Part shown: positions 23,960 to 32,676 of the stretch, piece after piece
Numbering within the stretch: position 1 is the stretch's first letter
Layout: the number at the start of each line of letters is the position of its first letter
The notes under the pieces: generated by a model
What the model was told of the DNA's origin: nothing
What the model saw: only the letters and a program-made list of their open reading frames with translations
Database searches by the model: none
Program-made: the position numbers and the translations under genes
Assembly (NCBI GenBank): GCA_024689485.1
Contig: JAILDK010000099.1
Location: 1 to 35,032, forward strand
Direction: 5' to 3'
DNA: 35,032 nt
Source: Fibrobacter sp.
GTDB lineage: Bacteria; Fibrobacterota; Fibrobacteria; Fibrobacterales; Fibrobacteraceae

Positions 23960-25495
23960 TTAAAGATTTTCTTCCGCGGAATCGGCGTCGTCCGGTTCCG
24001 TTTCTTGTAGGAGCTCTTCCGGAATCGGAGGCTCTACGTTTTCGGCGAGGCTGGCCGCGATTTCTGCTTCTTCAACTTGCGCGGCGGCTTCGTCCAAGGC
24101 TTCATCTTCTGCGCGGATTTCGACGTCTTCTTCTGCGGCAGGGACGGTCGATTCCTCGGAAGGGGCTGCTACTTCTTCGGACGAATCCGTTACATCAGAC
24201 GGGGCTGTTACTTCTTCGGACGAGACTGCTACTTCTTCGGTTGGAACCGTTACTTCGGACGAGACTGCTACTTCTTCAGTTGGGACCGCTACTTCGGACG
24301 AGACTGCTACTTCGGACGGAACCGTTACATCAGACGGGGCTGCTACTTCTTCAGTTGGAACCGCTACTTCGGACGGGGCTGCTTCCTCGGAAGGAGCTGC
24401 GACATCTGCAGGAACTGTTACATCGGAAGCGGGCTGCTCAGCGACTTCGGAAGTAGAGGCTTCGCCGGATTCCGACGGAGACTGTTCGCCGCCTTCAGCC
24501 TTCGACTGTTCCGCATTCAGTTCCGCTTCGACGGCAGCCACATCCAGTTCACCGTTCAGCATCGCCATGATGTCGTCATCCTTGATCGCCTTGCCGTGAG
24601 AAGCGAGGAGCGATGCGGTACGCATCACCTGATCGAGAGTCGCCTGCTGATTATCGTTGCGGACCAGTTCCCGTTCGCGAAGCTTTTCCAGAATGCCCGG
24701 TTTGTATTCGTGTTCCGGTTCGTAGATGCGCGTTTCGTTCGCCATTTCTTCGGCGAATTCCGCGTTGTCCTTTTTGCGGTAAAGCCAGATTGCGCCAAAG
24801 AGTTCGCTCTGACGGAACACGACTTCATCGGTTTTGATCATTTCCATCAAAGCCATGAACGTCACCACCGTCACGATCGGCAGCGGATCACGTCCCAAGA
24901 GATCTTCAAAGAGGACGCGGCCTTCGCGGTGCAGCGTATTCGAAATGAACTGTTGGCGGTCTTCAATCGTCACGTCGTCGAGTTCAATGTGATGCACGCT
25001 TTCGCTGTTGCGCGTCTTGAGCATTTTCTGGTAAGCGCGGAAGAGCTGCCAAATGTTCGCATCGGCGAGCGTGTCTTCTTCGCTTTCCGTCTTTTCCATG
25101 CGGCCGCGGTAACAAGATCCGAAGTTGTCATTCTCCATGCCCTGCAATTCCTTCGCCACCTGTTTGTAGCGTTGGTATTCGAGCATCTGCTGAATGAGTT
25201 CATCACGGGAAAGATCGATTTCCGCTTCATCCTGTTCGGTGCGCTGATCCTTGGGCAAAAGTTCGCGCACCTTCATCGCCATCAGGCGACTCGCCATGAG
25301 CAAGAAGTCCCCAGCCTGCGATAGATCCGCCTGGGAAATATCCTTCATCCATTCGAGATACTGGTCGGTGATTTCCGCAATCGAAATATCGGCGGGCTTC
25401 ACTTCACTCTGCTGCACCAGATACAGCAAAAGGTCCATCGGGCCTTCAAAAGCGCCGATGTGTACCTCGTAAGATTCTGGGACTTCGTGATTCAA
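23960..25495 (-). CDS. scpA: Segregation and condensation protein A with long acidic repeat tail
   Basis: Residues 1-245 are a normal ScpA, the kleisin of the bacterial SMC condensin. The N-terminal SMC-binding segment is YEVHIGAFEGPMDLLLYLV, followed by DISIAEITDQYLEWM and DFLLMASRLMAMKVRELLP, and the C-terminal winged helix ends near IWLYRKKD. The protein then runs on to 511 residues, about twice the usual length. Residues 245-330 are a charged helical linker, about 346-450 are Ala/Val/Pro/Ser/Glu repeats and 450-511 are strongly acidic. The only possible start is a TTG at 25495: an in-frame TAG lies three codons upstream and no ATG or GTG stands before the conserved core. The TTG is 1 nt after the glmS stop. 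Confidence 0.92.
   Translation of the reverse strand: MNHEVPESYEVHIGAFEGPMDLLLYLVQQSEVKPADISIAEITDQYLEWMKDISQADLSQAGDFLLMASRLMAMKVRELLPKDQRTEQDEAEIDLSRDELIQQMLEYQRYKQVAKELQGMENDNFGSCYRGRMEKTESEEDTLADANIWQLFRAYQKMLKTRNSESVHHIELDDVTIEDRQQFISNTLHREGRVLFEDLLGRDPLPIVTVVTFMALMEMIKTDEVVFRQSELFGAIWLYRKKDNAEFAEEMANETRIYEPEHEYKPGILEKLRERELVRNDNQQATLDQVMRTASLLASHGKAIKDDDIMAMLNGELDVAAVEAELNAEQSKAEGGEQSPSESGEASTSEVAEQPASDVTVPADVAAPSEEAAPSEVAVPTEEVAAPSDVTVPSEVAVSSEVAVPTEEVAVSSEVTVPTEEVAVSSEEVTAPSDVTDSSEEVAAPSEESTVPAAEEDVEIRAEDEALDEAAAQVEEAEIAASLAENVEPPIPEELLQETEPDDADSAEENL
24146..24460 (-). repeat. Tandem repeat region within scpA
   Basis: This stretch encodes repeated units of the type SEVAVPTEEVAV. At the DNA level a 39-nt unit is repeated almost exactly at 24219-24257 and 24258-24296, with a third partial copy from 24297, and shorter degenerate units flank it. 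Reading frame is kept because unit lengths are multiples of three. Such arrays expand and contract by slippage, so the length probably differs between strains. Confidence 0.85.
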
Positions 25496-25496
25496 A

Positions 25497-27329
25497 TTAT
25501 TCTACCGTCACACTCTTTGCCAAGTTACGCGGCTGATCGACATCATTTCCGCGGAGCACAGCAATGTGGTAAGCCAAAAGTTGAAGCGGGACGCAAGTGA
25601 TGAGCGGCATGAGCATCGGATTTACCTTCGGCACATAAATGACGTCATCTGCGTATTCCGAAAGTTCCGTGCAATCTTCTGTCGTCACCGCAATGATGCG
25701 GCCACCACGAGCCTTGATTTCGCGCACGTTCGAAAGCACCTTGTCAAAGAGGCTGTCCTTCGGAGCGATCACGACAACCGGCATGTTTTCATCGATCAAA
25801 GCGATCGGGCCGTGCTTCATTTCGGCAGCCGGGTAACCTTCCGCATGGATGTAGCTGATTTCCTTGAGCTTCAAGGCGCCTTCCATCGCGACCGGGTAGT
25901 TGTAATGGCGGCCGAGGTAAAGGAAGTTGTGCGCGTCCACATACTTCTTCGCAATTTCACGGATCTTGTCCGAAAGTTTGAGCGTTTCTTCGACCAGTTC
26001 CGGAATCTTCGCAATCGCATGGGCGAATTCAATTCCCTGTTCCGCCGACACGCGACGTTCGCGTCCGAGCAAAAGAGCGATCATCGCAAGGACAGTCACC
26101 TGCGAAGAGAAAGCCTTGGTACTCGCCACACCGATTTCCGGACCCGCGTGCAGGTAAACGCCACCGTTGCTTTCACGCGCGATCGTCGAACCGACCGCAT
26201 TGCAAATGCCGAGCACCGTTGCGCCCTTCGTCTGCGCTTCGCGAAGTGCGGCAAGCGTATCCGCCGTTTCGCCAGACTGGGAAATCACAAAGACCAAAGT
26301 TCCCGGCTTGATGATCGGATTGCGGTAGCGGAATTCCGAAGCATATTCCACTTCAACAGGAACGCCGGCGAGATCTTCGATCAAATATTCGCCGACCATG
26401 CCCGCGTAATAACTGGTACCGCAAGCGGTGATGATGATACGGTTCAGGCTGCGCAATTCAAGACGGTTCGCGTCGAGACCGGCAAGCTTTGCAGAGCCAT
26501 CGGCAAAGAGCAGGCGCCCGCGCATCGTGTTGCGCAGAGCTTCCGGCTGTTCAAAGATTTCCTTGAGCATGTAGTGATCGAAGCCGCCCTTGCTCGCCGC
26601 GTCCGCGTCGAATTCGACTTCTTCCACATTGCGGTTCACCGTGTGACTCGAAACCGTCATGATTTCATAGCCGGTGCGTTTTGCAACGACCACATCGTCA
26701 TCGTTCAAATAGACGACCTTCTGCGTGTAATCGACAATCGCCGTCACATCGCTCGCGAGGAAGTATTCCCCTTCGCTACCGAGGCCCAAAACAAGCGGAC
26801 TTCCGCGACGTGCGCCAATCATCGTATCCGGTTCATCGGCACAGAGAACAGCCAGGCCGAACGTGCCTTCGAGCTTGTTCAATGCAGCCAAGACAGCCGA
26901 CTTGAAATCGCCCTTGTAAAGCTTGGCGATCAAATGAGCGACGACTTCCGTATCCGTTTCGGACTTGAATTCGACGCCTTCGGATTCGAGCTTGTTCTTG
27001 ATCTGGACGTAGTTTTCGATGATGCCGTTGTGCACCACCATGAACTTGCCGTCAAAGCTGACCTGCGGGTGAGCGTTCGCTTCGGAAGGCACACCGTGCG
27101 TTGCCCAACGGGTATGCGCAATGCCGATGTTTGCAAAAAGAGGATGTTCCTTCAGCTTCTTTTCGAGTTCGACGATTTTACCCGTCGCCTTTTCGAGTTC
27201 AAGCGTTTTGTTCGGATGCGCGACGGCGACTCCCGAGGAGTCGTATCCACGATATTCCAAACGTTTCAGTCCGCTGACGAGAACGCTGACCGCGTCCCGG
27301 CTTCCGATGTAGCCAACGATTCCGCACAT
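25497..27329 (-). CDS. glmS: Glutamine--fructose-6-phosphate aminotransferase (isomerizing)
   Basis: The 610-residue enzyme makes glucosamine-6-phosphate from fructose-6-phosphate and glutamine, the entry step to UDP-GlcNAc for peptidoglycan and lipopolysaccharide. MCGIVGYIGSRDAV provides the N-terminal nucleophile C2. The glutaminase domain covers about 1-240. Two SIS sugar-isomerase domains follow (about 290-430 and 460-600), with TACGTSYYAG and SQSGETADTLAAL as phosphate-binding segments and DQPRNLAKSVTVE as the conserved C-terminus. It lies 12 nt after glmM and 1 nt before scpA. No glmS ribozyme-like leader is possible in such a short spacer. Confidence 0.97.
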   Translation of the reverse strand: MCGIVGYIGSRDAVSVLVSGLKRLEYRGYDSSGVAVAHPNKTLELEKATGKIVELEKKLKEHPLFANIGIAHTRWATHGVPSEANAHPQVSFDGKFMVVHNGIIENYVQIKNKLESEGVEFKSETDTEVVAHLIAKLYKGDFKSAVLAALNKLEGTFGLAVLCADEPDTMIGARRGSPLVLGLGSEGEYFLASDVTAIVDYTQKVVYLNDDDVVVAKRTGYEIMTVSSHTVNRNVEEVEFDADAASKGGFDHYMLKEIFEQPEALRNTMRGRLLFADGSAKLAGLDANRLELRSLNRIIITACGTSYYAGMVGEYLIEDLAGVPVEVEYASEFRYRNPIIKPGTLVFVISQSGETADTLAALREAQTKGATVLGICNAVGSTIARESNGGVYLHAGPEIGVASTKAFSSQVTVLAMIALLLGRERRVSAEQGIEFAHAIAKIPELVEETLKLSDKIREIAKKYVDAHNFLYLGRHYNYPVAMEGALKLKEISYIHAEGYPAAEMKHGPIALIDENMPVVVIAPKDSLFDKVLSNVREIKARGGRIIAVTTEDCTELSEYADDVIYVPKVNPMLMPLITCVPLQLLAYHIAVLRGNDVDQPRNLAKSVTVE

Positions 27330-27341
27330 ACTTCCAAACCT

Positions 27342-28685
27342 TTATTTGATCTTCGCTTCAACTCGTGCACAAAGTTCTTCGGCTTCCGCTTCCGTCGGAG
27401 CTTCCGAAATCACGCGGATTACCGGTTCCGTATTCGAAGCGCGGACATGGACAAAGCTCTTGTCCTTTCCAAGCCAAAGACCGTCGCGCGTATCCGCAGT
27501 CCAGTCCGAGAAATCCTTCGCCACAGCGTCGAAGATTTCCTTCACCGGCTTGTCGCCGAGCGGGAACTTCTTCTTCGGCATCGCATAGCTCGGATGTTCC
27601 GCCTTAAACTTTTCCGGGCCGCCGTTGTTTTCGGCCATCCAGGCGAGGACGAGCGCTGCAGAAACGAGAGAGTCGCGACCATAGTGGAGCGCCGGCAAAA
27701 TCACGCCGCCGTTCCCTTCGCCGCCAACGACACAGCCTTCCTTCATCATCTGGAGGCTCACATTCACTTCACCGACTTTGGCACGGGAGAATCCGACGCC
27801 GAACTTTTCTGCGACGTCCGCCGTCATGCGGGACGTGGAAAGGTTCACGCAGACCGGGCCTTTCTTCTTCGAAAGGACACCTTCCGTCGCAATGGCAAGC
27901 GTATATTCTTCGCCGATCGCAACACCGTTACCGTCGACGAGAGCGCAACGGTCCGCATCCGGGTCCACAGCAAAACCGACCGCGCAATGATTGTCGCGCA
28001 CAGCCTTGCCCAAATCCACCAGGTTCGACGGAATCGGTTCCGGTCCACGCGGGAACGTACCGTCCGGAGTGCAGTTCACGCGCACGACTTCGCAGCCGAG
28101 CTTTTCGAGCAAACGCGGAACAATGTAAGAGCCTGCACCGTTCACAGCATCGACTGCCACCTTGAAATGCTTGGCACGGATCGCTTCGACATCGATAAAC
28201 GGAATGGCGAGCGTATCGTCAATGTGGAAGGCATCCGCATCCTTCAAAATTTCGGCGGAGCCCATCTGACGGTAATCCGGGTAAATGAACTTTCCCGAGT
28301 CCGCGATTGCAAAGAGTTCCTTGACTTCATCCGGTCCAAGGAAAATGCCCTTCTGGTCGAGGAACTTGAGAGCGTTCCATTCGAGCGGATTGTGGCTTGC
28401 TGTAATGATGATGCCCGCGTCTGCATGGAGACGGGTGACGTAGAGTTCCACGCTCGGAGTGGTCGCGAGGCCGACGTCAATCACGTCGGCACCGGCGAGG
28501 CGGCAAAGGCCCGAAACGTACGAGACGATCGCATCGCCGGTCGGGCGGCTATCGCGGCCGATCACGACTTTACGCGCACCGGTCACTTCCAAAAACGCCT
28601 TCACATGATTGGTCAAAACAGTCGGAGTCAGGGTATCGCCAACGATACCACGGATCCCTGAAACAGAACGCATTAAAACGGACAT
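27342..28685 (-). CDS. glmM: Phosphoglucosamine mutase (phosphohexomutase family)
   Basis: The 447-residue protein is an alpha-D-phosphohexomutase. The phosphoserine loop TASHNP has S97, the magnesium loop DPDADR covers 241-246, the sugar-binding loop reads GGEGNGGVI and the phosphate-binding loop RASNTEPVIR. The last two loops resemble the ManB/archaeal-type GlmM rather than classical E. coli GlmM (GGEQSGH). The position directly upstream of glmS makes conversion of glucosamine-6-phosphate to glucosamine-1-phosphate the most likely role; phosphomannomutase or phosphoglucomutase activity is the alternative. GGAAGGA precedes the ATG. It is the first gene of glmM-glmS-scpA. Confidence 0.87.
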   Translation of the reverse strand: MSVLMRSVSGIRGIVGDTLTPTVLTNHVKAFLEVTGARKVVIGRDSRPTGDAIVSYVSGLCRLAGADVIDVGLATTPSVELYVTRLHADAGIIITASHNPLEWNALKFLDQKGIFLGPDEVKELFAIADSGKFIYPDYRQMGSAEILKDADAFHIDDTLAIPFIDVEAIRAKHFKVAVDAVNGAGSYIVPRLLEKLGCEVVRVNCTPDGTFPRGPEPIPSNLVDLGKAVRDNHCAVGFAVDPDADRCALVDGNGVAIGEEYTLAIATEGVLSKKKGPVCVNLSTSRMTADVAEKFGVGFSRAKVGEVNVSLQMMKEGCVVGGEGNGGVILPALHYGRDSLVSAALVLAWMAENNGGPEKFKAEHPSYAMPKKKFPLGDKPVKEIFDAVAKDFSDWTADTRDGLWLGKDKSFVHVRASNTEPVIRVISEAPTEAEAEELCARVEAKIK

Positions 28686-28745
28686 AGTATTCCTTCCAAA
28701 TAACTTCCCTGTAAAGTTACAAAATTCCTACCAGAAGTAAGTTTC

Positions 28746-28753
28746 TATTTTTG
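28746..28753 (+). promoter_or_regulatory. TAnnTTTG element placed for leaderless start of uup
   Basis: TATTTTTG matches the Bacteroidota-type -7 consensus TAnnTTTG. The hexamer TATTTT ends exactly 6 nt before the uup ATG at 28758, leaving no room for a Shine-Dalgarno. Transcription would begin at the start codon. A matching -33/-35 box is not obvious. Confidence 0.45.
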
Positions 28754-28757
28754 GCGC

Positions 28758-30521
28758 ATGGCTTTACTTTCCGTCAAAAATCTGACTCTCCGTTTTAGCG
28801 ACCCGGCTCTTCTCGATTCCGTGTCGTTCGACATCAACGAAGGCGAACGCGTTTGCCTCATGGGCCGTAACGGAGAAGGAAAAAGTACCCTTCTCAAAAT
28901 CATCTCGGGCGAAATGGAAGCGAATTCGGGTGAAATCATCCGCAAGAACGGTTTGCGCGTCGCCCGATTGATTCAAGAAATCCCCGCCCACATCGACGGC
29001 ACGGTCCGCGACATTGTGATCGGGAACACTGCGGAAAGGCACACCACCGGCGAAGACATTCTCGGCAAAACGGGCATTGACCCGGAAGCCCCTTACGATT
29101 CCCTTTCGGGCGGTCAAAAGCGCCGCGTCCTTTTTGCCAAGGCAATCGCCCAGGAACCGGACTTGCTTTTGCTCGACGAACCGACAAACCACTTGGACAT
29201 TCCGAGCATCCAATGGCTCGAAGGCGTGCTTGCACGCACCCAGTGCACCGTCCTTTTCATTAGCCATGACCGTGCATTCGTTCGCAGGCTCGCCACGCGC
29301 ATTCTGGAACTCGACAGAGGCCGTGTCCGCTCCTGGGATTTTCCCTACGATGAATTTGTACGTCACCGCGATGCCGCCCTCGAAGAAGAAGAAAAGGCGA
29401 ACAAATTATTCGACAAGCGCTTAGCCGAAGAAGAAGTCTGGATTCGCAAAGGCATTCAGGCCCGCAGAACGCGCAACGAAGGCCGCGTCCGCGCCCTTAT
29501 CCGCATGCGCAAGGAACGCGCCGACCGCAGAAATCGCACGGGCAACGTAAAGATGCAGATCACCGAAGCCGAACGTTCCGGAAGGCTCGTCGTGCGTGCC
29601 GAAAACATTTCGTACTCCTACGAAGGCAAGCCTTTGATCCAAAACTTCTCCACCGAAATTTCCCGTGGAGACCGCGTCGGCATCGTCGGTTCAAACGGCT
29701 GCGGCAAAACGACCCTGCTCAAGATTCTCCTCGGAGAACTCGCACCTGCCACCGGTTCCGTTCGCCTCGGCACGAATCTGCAGATCGCTTACTTTGACCA
29801 AATGCGCACCCGACTTCGCGAAGACAAATCCCTGATCGAAAACATCGGCGACGGCCAGGAATACGTCGTTTTAAACGGTCAAAAGCGCCACGTCTTGAGC
29901 TACTTGCAAGACTTCCTCTTTACCGCCCAACGCGCCCGCGGCCCGATCAGCGCCCTCTCCGGCGGAGAACGCAACCGCTTGCTCCTCGCGTGCCTCTTTT
30001 CGCATCCGTCGAACGTGCTCGTTCTCGACGAACCGACGAATGATCTCGACATGGAAACGCTTGACCTCTTAGCGGACCTTCTCGCCGAATACAACGGCAC
30101 GGTCATCACCGTCAGCCACGACCGAGATTTTCTCGATAACGTCGCCACGGAAATCATCGGCTTTGAAGGCGTCGGCAACATCCACGAAAACGTCGGCGGC
30201 TACTCCGATTACGCCGACGCCAAAAAGCTCCGCGAAAAGGAAGCGGAAGCGATCGTCACCGCCGCCAAACAGGAAACCGCCGCAGCCCGCGTCAAGGAAA
30301 AGAAAAAGCGCAGCTACAAGGAAGAACGCGAATACCAGGCGCTTCCCGAAACCATCGAAAAGCTCGAAACGGAAATCACGGAACTGCAAACGCTCCTCGG
30401 CACTGAAGAGGTTTACACAAACGCGACAAAGCTCATCGAAGTGCAGGGAAAGCTCGCCGAAAAAGAAAAGCTCCTAGAAAACGCATACGAACGCTTTGAA
30501 ATTCTCGATAACATCGGCTAA
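28758..30521 (+). CDS. uup: ABC-F family ATPase (Uup-like)
   Basis: The 587-residue soluble protein contains two ABC ATPase domains and no membrane segment. Domain 1 has GRNGEGKST (36-44), LSGGQKRRV and LLLLDEPTNHLD; domain 2 has GSNGCGKTT, LSGGERNRL and LVLDEPTNDLD. Between them, EEEVWIRKGIQARRTRNEGR is the linker typical of Uup, and the last 65 residues form a charged coiled coil like the Uup C-terminal DNA-binding domain. ABC-F proteins act on the ribosome or, for Uup, influence transposon excision and ribosome function. The gene lacks a Shine-Dalgarno and is divergent from glmM; galE follows after 39 nt. Confidence 0.92.
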   Translation: MALLSVKNLTLRFSDPALLDSVSFDINEGERVCLMGRNGEGKSTLLKIISGEMEANSGEIIRKNGLRVARLIQEIPAHIDGTVRDIVIGNTAERHTTGEDILGKTGIDPEAPYDSLSGGQKRRVLFAKAIAQEPDLLLLDEPTNHLDIPSIQWLEGVLARTQCTVLFISHDRAFVRRLATRILELDRGRVRSWDFPYDEFVRHRDAALEEEEKANKLFDKRLAEEEVWIRKGIQARRTRNEGRVRALIRMRKERADRRNRTGNVKMQITEAERSGRLVVRAENISYSYEGKPLIQNFSTEISRGDRVGIVGSNGCGKTTLLKILLGELAPATGSVRLGTNLQIAYFDQMRTRLREDKSLIENIGDGQEYVVLNGQKRHVLSYLQDFLFTAQRARGPISALSGGERNRLLLACLFSHPSNVLVLDEPTNDLDMETLDLLADLLAEYNGTVITVSHDRDFLDNVATEIIGFEGVGNIHENVGGYSDYADAKKLREKEAEAIVTAAKQETAAARVKEKKKRSYKEEREYQALPETIEKLETEITELQTLLGTEEVYTNATKLIEVQGKLAEKEKLLENAYERFEILDNIG

Positions 30522-30560
30522 AAGAAAAGTTTTATCTATTTTAAGCCCAGAGGTAGAATC

Positions 30561-31544
30561 ATGAAAATTGCAGTCATCGGCGGTGCCGGCTATATTGGAT
30601 CCCATACGGTGCGTGAACTTTTGGACGCGGGTCATGAAGTCCATGTTTTTGACAATCTTTCTTCTGGGCTCGAACAGAACCTTTTCCCGGAAGCGGGATT
30701 TACCAAGGGTGATATTTTGAACCCGGCTGAACTCGATGCCTTCTTTGAAAGCTTTAAGCCGGAAGGCCTTGTGCACCTCGCCGCCTTCAAGGCAGCAGGC
30801 GAATCGATGACGAATCCGGAAAAGTACAGCGTGAACAATATCACCGGTTCCGTGAACATTCTGAATGCCGCTTCCGCGCATCATGTGAAGTACATCGTCT
30901 TTTCGAGCTCCGCCGCCACCTACGGCTCCCCGAAATACATGCCGGTCGACGAAAAGCACCCGACCGATCCGGAAAACTATTACGGCTTTACGAAGCTCGC
31001 CATTGAAAAGTTCCTCAAGTGGTACGACGATCTGCGCGGCATCAAGTTCGCCGCCCTCCGCTACTTTAACGCCGCAGGCTATGACGTTCAGGGCCGCATC
31101 ACCGGTCTCGAAAAGAATCCAGCAAACCTGATCCCGGTCGTCATGGAAGCTTTGACCGGCAAGCGCAAGGAAGTGCTCGTTTTCGGTAACGACTACGACA
31201 CCGCCGACGGAACGGGCGTCCGTGACTACATCCACGTGAACGACCTCGCCCGCGGTCACAAGATGGCATTCGACTACTTGCAAAAGAACAACCAGAGCCT
31301 CGTCGTGAATCTCGGCACGCAGAGCGGCGCAAGCGTTCTCGACATCATCCACGGCGCCGAAAAGGCATCTGGCAAAAAGGTTCCTTACCGCATCGTGGAA
31401 CGTCGCCCGGGCGACCCGGCAAGCCTCATCGCAAACCCGGCAAAGGCAAAGGAAATTCTCGGTTGGGAAGCCAAGTACTCCGACCTCGACACGATCCTTT
31501 CCACAACCTGGAAGGCTTACCTCGCCAACGGACTCGGCAAGTAA
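30561..31544 (+). CDS. galE: UDP-glucose 4-epimerase
   Basis: The 327-residue extended short-chain dehydrogenase has the NAD-binding motif GGAGYIGS (7-14), the catalytic Ser in FSSSAATYG and the YxxxK pair Y141/K145 in YYGFTKLAIEK. RYFNAAG and DYIHVNDLARGH are the standard GalE C-terminal motifs. It interconverts UDP-glucose and UDP-galactose, and possibly their N-acetyl forms, for polysaccharide synthesis. AGAGGT provides a ribosome binding site, and TATTTT at about 30537 may be a -10 box, giving a leader of about 12 nt. It is closed by a strong terminator. Confidence 0.95.
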   Translation: MKIAVIGGAGYIGSHTVRELLDAGHEVHVFDNLSSGLEQNLFPEAGFTKGDILNPAELDAFFESFKPEGLVHLAAFKAAGESMTNPEKYSVNNITGSVNILNAASAHHVKYIVFSSSAATYGSPKYMPVDEKHPTDPENYYGFTKLAIEKFLKWYDDLRGIKFAALRYFNAAGYDVQGRITGLEKNPANLIPVVMEALTGKRKEVLVFGNDYDTADGTGVRDYIHVNDLARGHKMAFDYLQKNNQSLVVNLGTQSGASVLDIIHGAEKASGKKVPYRIVERRPGDPASLIANPAKAKEILGWEAKYSDLDTILSTTWKAYLANGLGK

Positions 31545-31578
31545 AGTTCGCCATTTTTCATTTTGGATTTCCAACAGA

Positions 31579-31603
31579 AAAGGCTCCCGAAACGGGAGCC
31601 TTT
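31579..31603. terminator. Bidirectional terminator between galE and purM
   Basis: AAAGGCTCCCG / CGGGAGCCTTT is a perfect 11-bp stem with a 3-nt AAA loop. T-rich tails on both strands serve convergent galE and purM. The nearby palindrome TTTCGAAATTTCGAAA (31613-31628) is a separate element at the end of purM. Confidence 0.9.
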
Positions 31604-31628
31604 CTTGTAAGCTTTCGAAATTTCGAAA

Positions 31629-32654
31629 TTAGTCGCGGAAGAGAACCTTCTTGGAACCTTCGACAACTTCACCCACGTGATAGAACGGTTCGTTCTTCGC
31701 CTTGAGGTGAGCTTCGACATCAGCCATGTTGGCGTCGTCCACGAAGAGGAGCATGCCGATGCCCATGTTGAACGTGCTGTACATTTCGTCCTTTTCGACA
31801 GAGCCAGCTTCCTGGATGAGCTGGAAAATCTTCGGAACCTTCCAAGAGGTACGATCGATCACGACGTCCACGTTGTCCGGGAGGATACGCGGAATGTTGC
31901 CCTGGAAGCCCGAACCCGTCACGTGTACGAGGCCGTCGAGCTTCTTCGCGTTCGTGAGGTCGATGAGGCTCTTGTAGTAGCTGCGGTGCGGAACCGTGAG
32001 AGCTTCACCGATCGTCTTGTCGAGACCTTCCACGCGGGAATCCACCTTGTAGCCGGCGACGTCGAAGAGAGCCTTACGGGCGAGGGAATAACCGTTCGTG
32101 TGAAGACCGGTAGACGGGAGACCGAGAATCTTGGTACCCGGATGAATGCGGGAACCATCGATGATGTTTTCGCGTTCGACAACACCGACGATCGTGCCGG
32201 AAATATCGTAATCGCCAACCGTGTACATGCCCGGCATTTCAGCGGTTTCGCCGCCGATCAAGACCATGTCATTTTCGCGGCAAGCCTTGGACATGCCTTC
32301 GACGATGCCGGTCATCACCTGCGGGTCAAGAGCGCCCATGGCGACGTAGTCGAGGAAGAAGAGCGGACGTGCACCCTGAACGAGAATATCGTTGCAGCAG
32401 TGGTTCACAATGTCCTGGCCCGGGAGCGTCGGGGTGTTCATTTCGATATCGACCTTCAGCTTGGTACCGACACCGTCCACAGAGCTCACAAGGACCGGAT
32501 CCTTGAGACCAAGATGCTTCAGAGTGAAGAGACCACCGAAGTTTCCGACGTCGCCAAGGACACCCTGGTTGAACGTGGAGCGGACGGACTTCTTCACGCC
32601 GACCATTGCCTCGTCTGCACGAGAAAGGGAAACACCTGCGTCTGCATAATTCAT
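31629..32654 (-). CDS. purM: Phosphoribosylformylglycinamidine cyclo-ligase (AIR synthetase)
   Basis: The 341-residue enzyme closes the imidazole ring in purine synthesis using ATP. NYADAGVSLSRADE at the N-terminus, SSVDGVGTKLK (57-67), the glycine-rich GGETAEMPGMY and GLPSTGLHTNGYSLAR, and VTGSGFQGNIPR are all PurM signatures. Length and motifs are normal. AAGGA precedes the ATG. It follows the cyclic-nucleotide-binding gene by 22 nt on the same strand and may be co-transcribed, but the functional link between them is unclear. Confidence 0.96.
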   Translation of the reverse strand: MNYADAGVSLSRADEAMVGVKKSVRSTFNQGVLGDVGNFGGLFTLKHLGLKDPVLVSSVDGVGTKLKVDIEMNTPTLPGQDIVNHCCNDILVQGARPLFFLDYVAMGALDPQVMTGIVEGMSKACRENDMVLIGGETAEMPGMYTVGDYDISGTIVGVVERENIIDGSRIHPGTKILGLPSTGLHTNGYSLARKALFDVAGYKVDSRVEGLDKTIGEALTVPHRSYYKSLIDLTNAKKLDGLVHVTGSGFQGNIPRILPDNVDVVIDRTSWKVPKIFQLIQEAGSVEKDEMYSTFNMGIGMLLFVDDANMADVEAHLKAKNEPFYHVGEVVEGSKKVLFRD

Positions 32655-32676
32655 ACGATTTTTTCCTTTGGTTGAA

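Noticed and set aside
24146-24460. A possible CRISPR-like array, because of the regular short repeats.
   Set aside because: Units are contiguous, in frame and multiples of three with no spacers; they encode the ScpA tail.
24077-25324. A Gly/Tyr/Phe/Cys repeat protein on the plus strand (for example repeated CYFFGR-like units).
   Set aside because: It is the antisense reading of the repeat tail of ScpA; the repeats are explained by the scpA tandem array.
25566-28661. A 1031-codon plus-strand open frame opposite glmS and glmM.
   Set aside because: It is the antisense frame of two well-recognised enzymes, has the same Arg/His/Phe-rich bias as other shadows, and has no ribosome binding site or domain.
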